64,000 bases of DNA from Falsirhodobacter flavus. GTDB taxonomy: Bacteria; Pseudomonadota; Alphaproteobacteria; Rhodobacterales; Rhodobacteraceae. The stretch covers positions 268,863 to 332,862 of the forward strand of contig JARWBI010000003.1 of the NCBI GenBank assembly GCA_029846755.1, read 5' to 3'. Positions within the stretch are counted from its first letter, which is position 1. Each line of letters begins with the position of its first letter. The notes under the pieces are model-generated. The model was not told the DNA's origin and ran no database searches. It was given only the letters and a program-made list of their open reading frames with translations. Positions 63,505 to 64,000 of this stretch are shown here, piece after piece. Made by a program: the position numbers and the translations under genes.

Positions 63505-63612
63505 GCCTGTGACGACGTCGACAAGCAAGGCTGTCAGCCAGGCGTGCGGATCGACAGCGTTCATTTTGCAGGTCTCGATCAGCGAGGCGATGCCGGCCCA
63601 GTTTTCGGCGCC
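63505..63612 (-). pseudogene. IS66-family transposase (TnpC) C-terminal remnant
   Basis: The minus strand encodes GAENWAGIASLIETCKMNAV, then DPHAWLTALLVDVVTG, which matches the C-terminal end of IS66 TnpC transposases. The upstream part is missing, replaced by the IS3-family fragment, so it is a dead relic. The bases 63385-63504 between it and the receptor gene hold nothing I can name. Confidence 0.72.
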
Positions 63613-63626
63613 GGTGTGGTAATCCT

Positions 63627-63642
63627 CCCCGTTTTAACGGGG
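63627..63642. repeat. Perfect palindrome at the IS junction
   Basis: CCCCGTT-TT-AACGGGG lies between the IS66 remnant and the IS3-family transposase end. It may be part of the IS3 terminal region or a transcription-blocking hairpin. Confidence 0.5.
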
Positions 63643-63656
63643 TTTGGCCGTAGACT

Positions 63657-64000
63657 TCAGGCAGCCATCTTCAGTTTCTGTGCGGGTTTATGCCGCCGAT
63701 GCCCATGTTGGGTCGCTCGTTGTTGGAAGTCCAGAGCCAGTCGGTTGCGATGCTCTGTGCCTCCGCGATGGTTTCAAAGATGTAGAGATCGAGCCATTCA
63801 TGCCGGACGGTGCGGTTGTATCGCTCGACATAGGCGTTCTGCTGCGGCTTGCCGGGCTGGATATGCGTCAGGGCAATGCCTTGCTTCGCAGCCCAGATCG
63901 CCAGTGTCGCGCTGATGTATTCCGGGCCGTTGTCGACCCTGATGGCCGTTGGCTTGCCGCGCCACTCGATAATCTGGTTCAACGCGCGCACGACGCGTTC
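63657..64000 (-). pseudogene. IS3-family transposase OrfB, C-terminal part (cut by window edge)
   Basis: Minus-strand DDE integrase-core end of an IS3-family transposase: IRVDNGPEYISATLAIWAAK, GKPQQNAYVERYNRTVRHEW, then SNNERPNMGIGGI. The frame stops at 63671 after INPHRN. A one-base shift restores PAQKLKMAA and a stop at 63657, the usual end of this IS group, so a small deletion has probably damaged the last residues. The 5' part lies beyond the right edge. Confidence 0.8.

Noticed and set aside
1..64000. CRISPR arrays, tRNA or rRNA genes, phage or conjugative modules
   Set aside because: I looked for regularly spaced repeats, tRNA-like cloverleaves, rRNA and phage structural or transfer genes and saw none.

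Overview
The window is chromosomal DNA of a high-GC alphaproteobacterium, most likely a member of the Rhodobacteraceae (Paracoccus/Rhodobacter-like). This rests on gene content: a gbpR-chvE-gguAB sugar-uptake locus, a psd-pssA-pmtA phospholipid operon, a DctB/DctD pair, a rhizobial-type rhaI/rhaD/rhaR/rhaK rhamnose locus, a VPLP-CTERM protein and candidate EcfG-type promoters (GGAAC-N16-GTT). No rRNA, tRNA or CRISPR array was seen. Genes are tightly packed, and many neighbours overlap by 1-15 bp.

Layout. 1-4.4 kb: ChvE-type sugar ABC transporter with divergent LysR regulator GbpR. 4.4-8 kb: L-lactate dehydrogenase, EamA exporter and a phospholipase D/cardiolipin-synthase-like protein. 8-10 kb: psd-pssA-pmtA, which makes phosphatidylethanolamine and methylates it to phosphatidylcholine. 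10.1-17 kb: AI-2E family membrane protein, VPLP-CTERM protein, and a 1735-aa secreted fusion of a nuclease and a 5'-nucleotidase. 17.1-19.3 kb: cystine-type ABC transporter. 19.4-20.6 kb: frameshifted glyoxalase gene and a VapBC-type toxin-antitoxin pair with a perfect palindromic operator. 20.7-23.4 kb: secreted glycoside hydrolase, membrane acyltransferase and flavin reductase. 23.4-29 kb: rhamnose catabolism without its transporter. 29-34.6 kb: OmpA-like and Sel1-repeat proteins, a membrane-anchored hypothetical and dctB/dctD. 34.6-36.4 kb: an island of very small proteins plus a DUF421 protein, served by three candidate EcfG-type promoters.

36.6-45 kb holds a scavenging region: LLM flavin monooxygenase with an SsuCAB/TauABC-like transporter, an MFS exporter, an amidohydrolase and an isochorismatase-family hydrolase. 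Two nearly identical 41-bp elements precede the MFS gene and lie between the amidohydrolase and isochorismatase genes, which suggests one shared regulator. A class C beta-lactamase follows.

46.2-60 kb is the most unusual part. A dipeptide-type ABC transporter is encoded with two haloacid-dehalogenase-like proteins, a D-2-hydroxyacid dehydrogenase, a class III aminotransferase, an M20 deacylase, a cupin, an FAD amine oxidoreductase and two paralogous two-domain GNAT acetyltransferases. It looks like a complete uptake-and-degradation pathway for an amine or N-acyl amino compound whose identity cannot be read from the sequence. 60-63.4 kb: AraC regulator and TonB-dependent siderophore receptor. 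The window ends in mobile-element debris: an IS66 transposase remnant beside an IS3-family transposase fragment that continues past the right edge.
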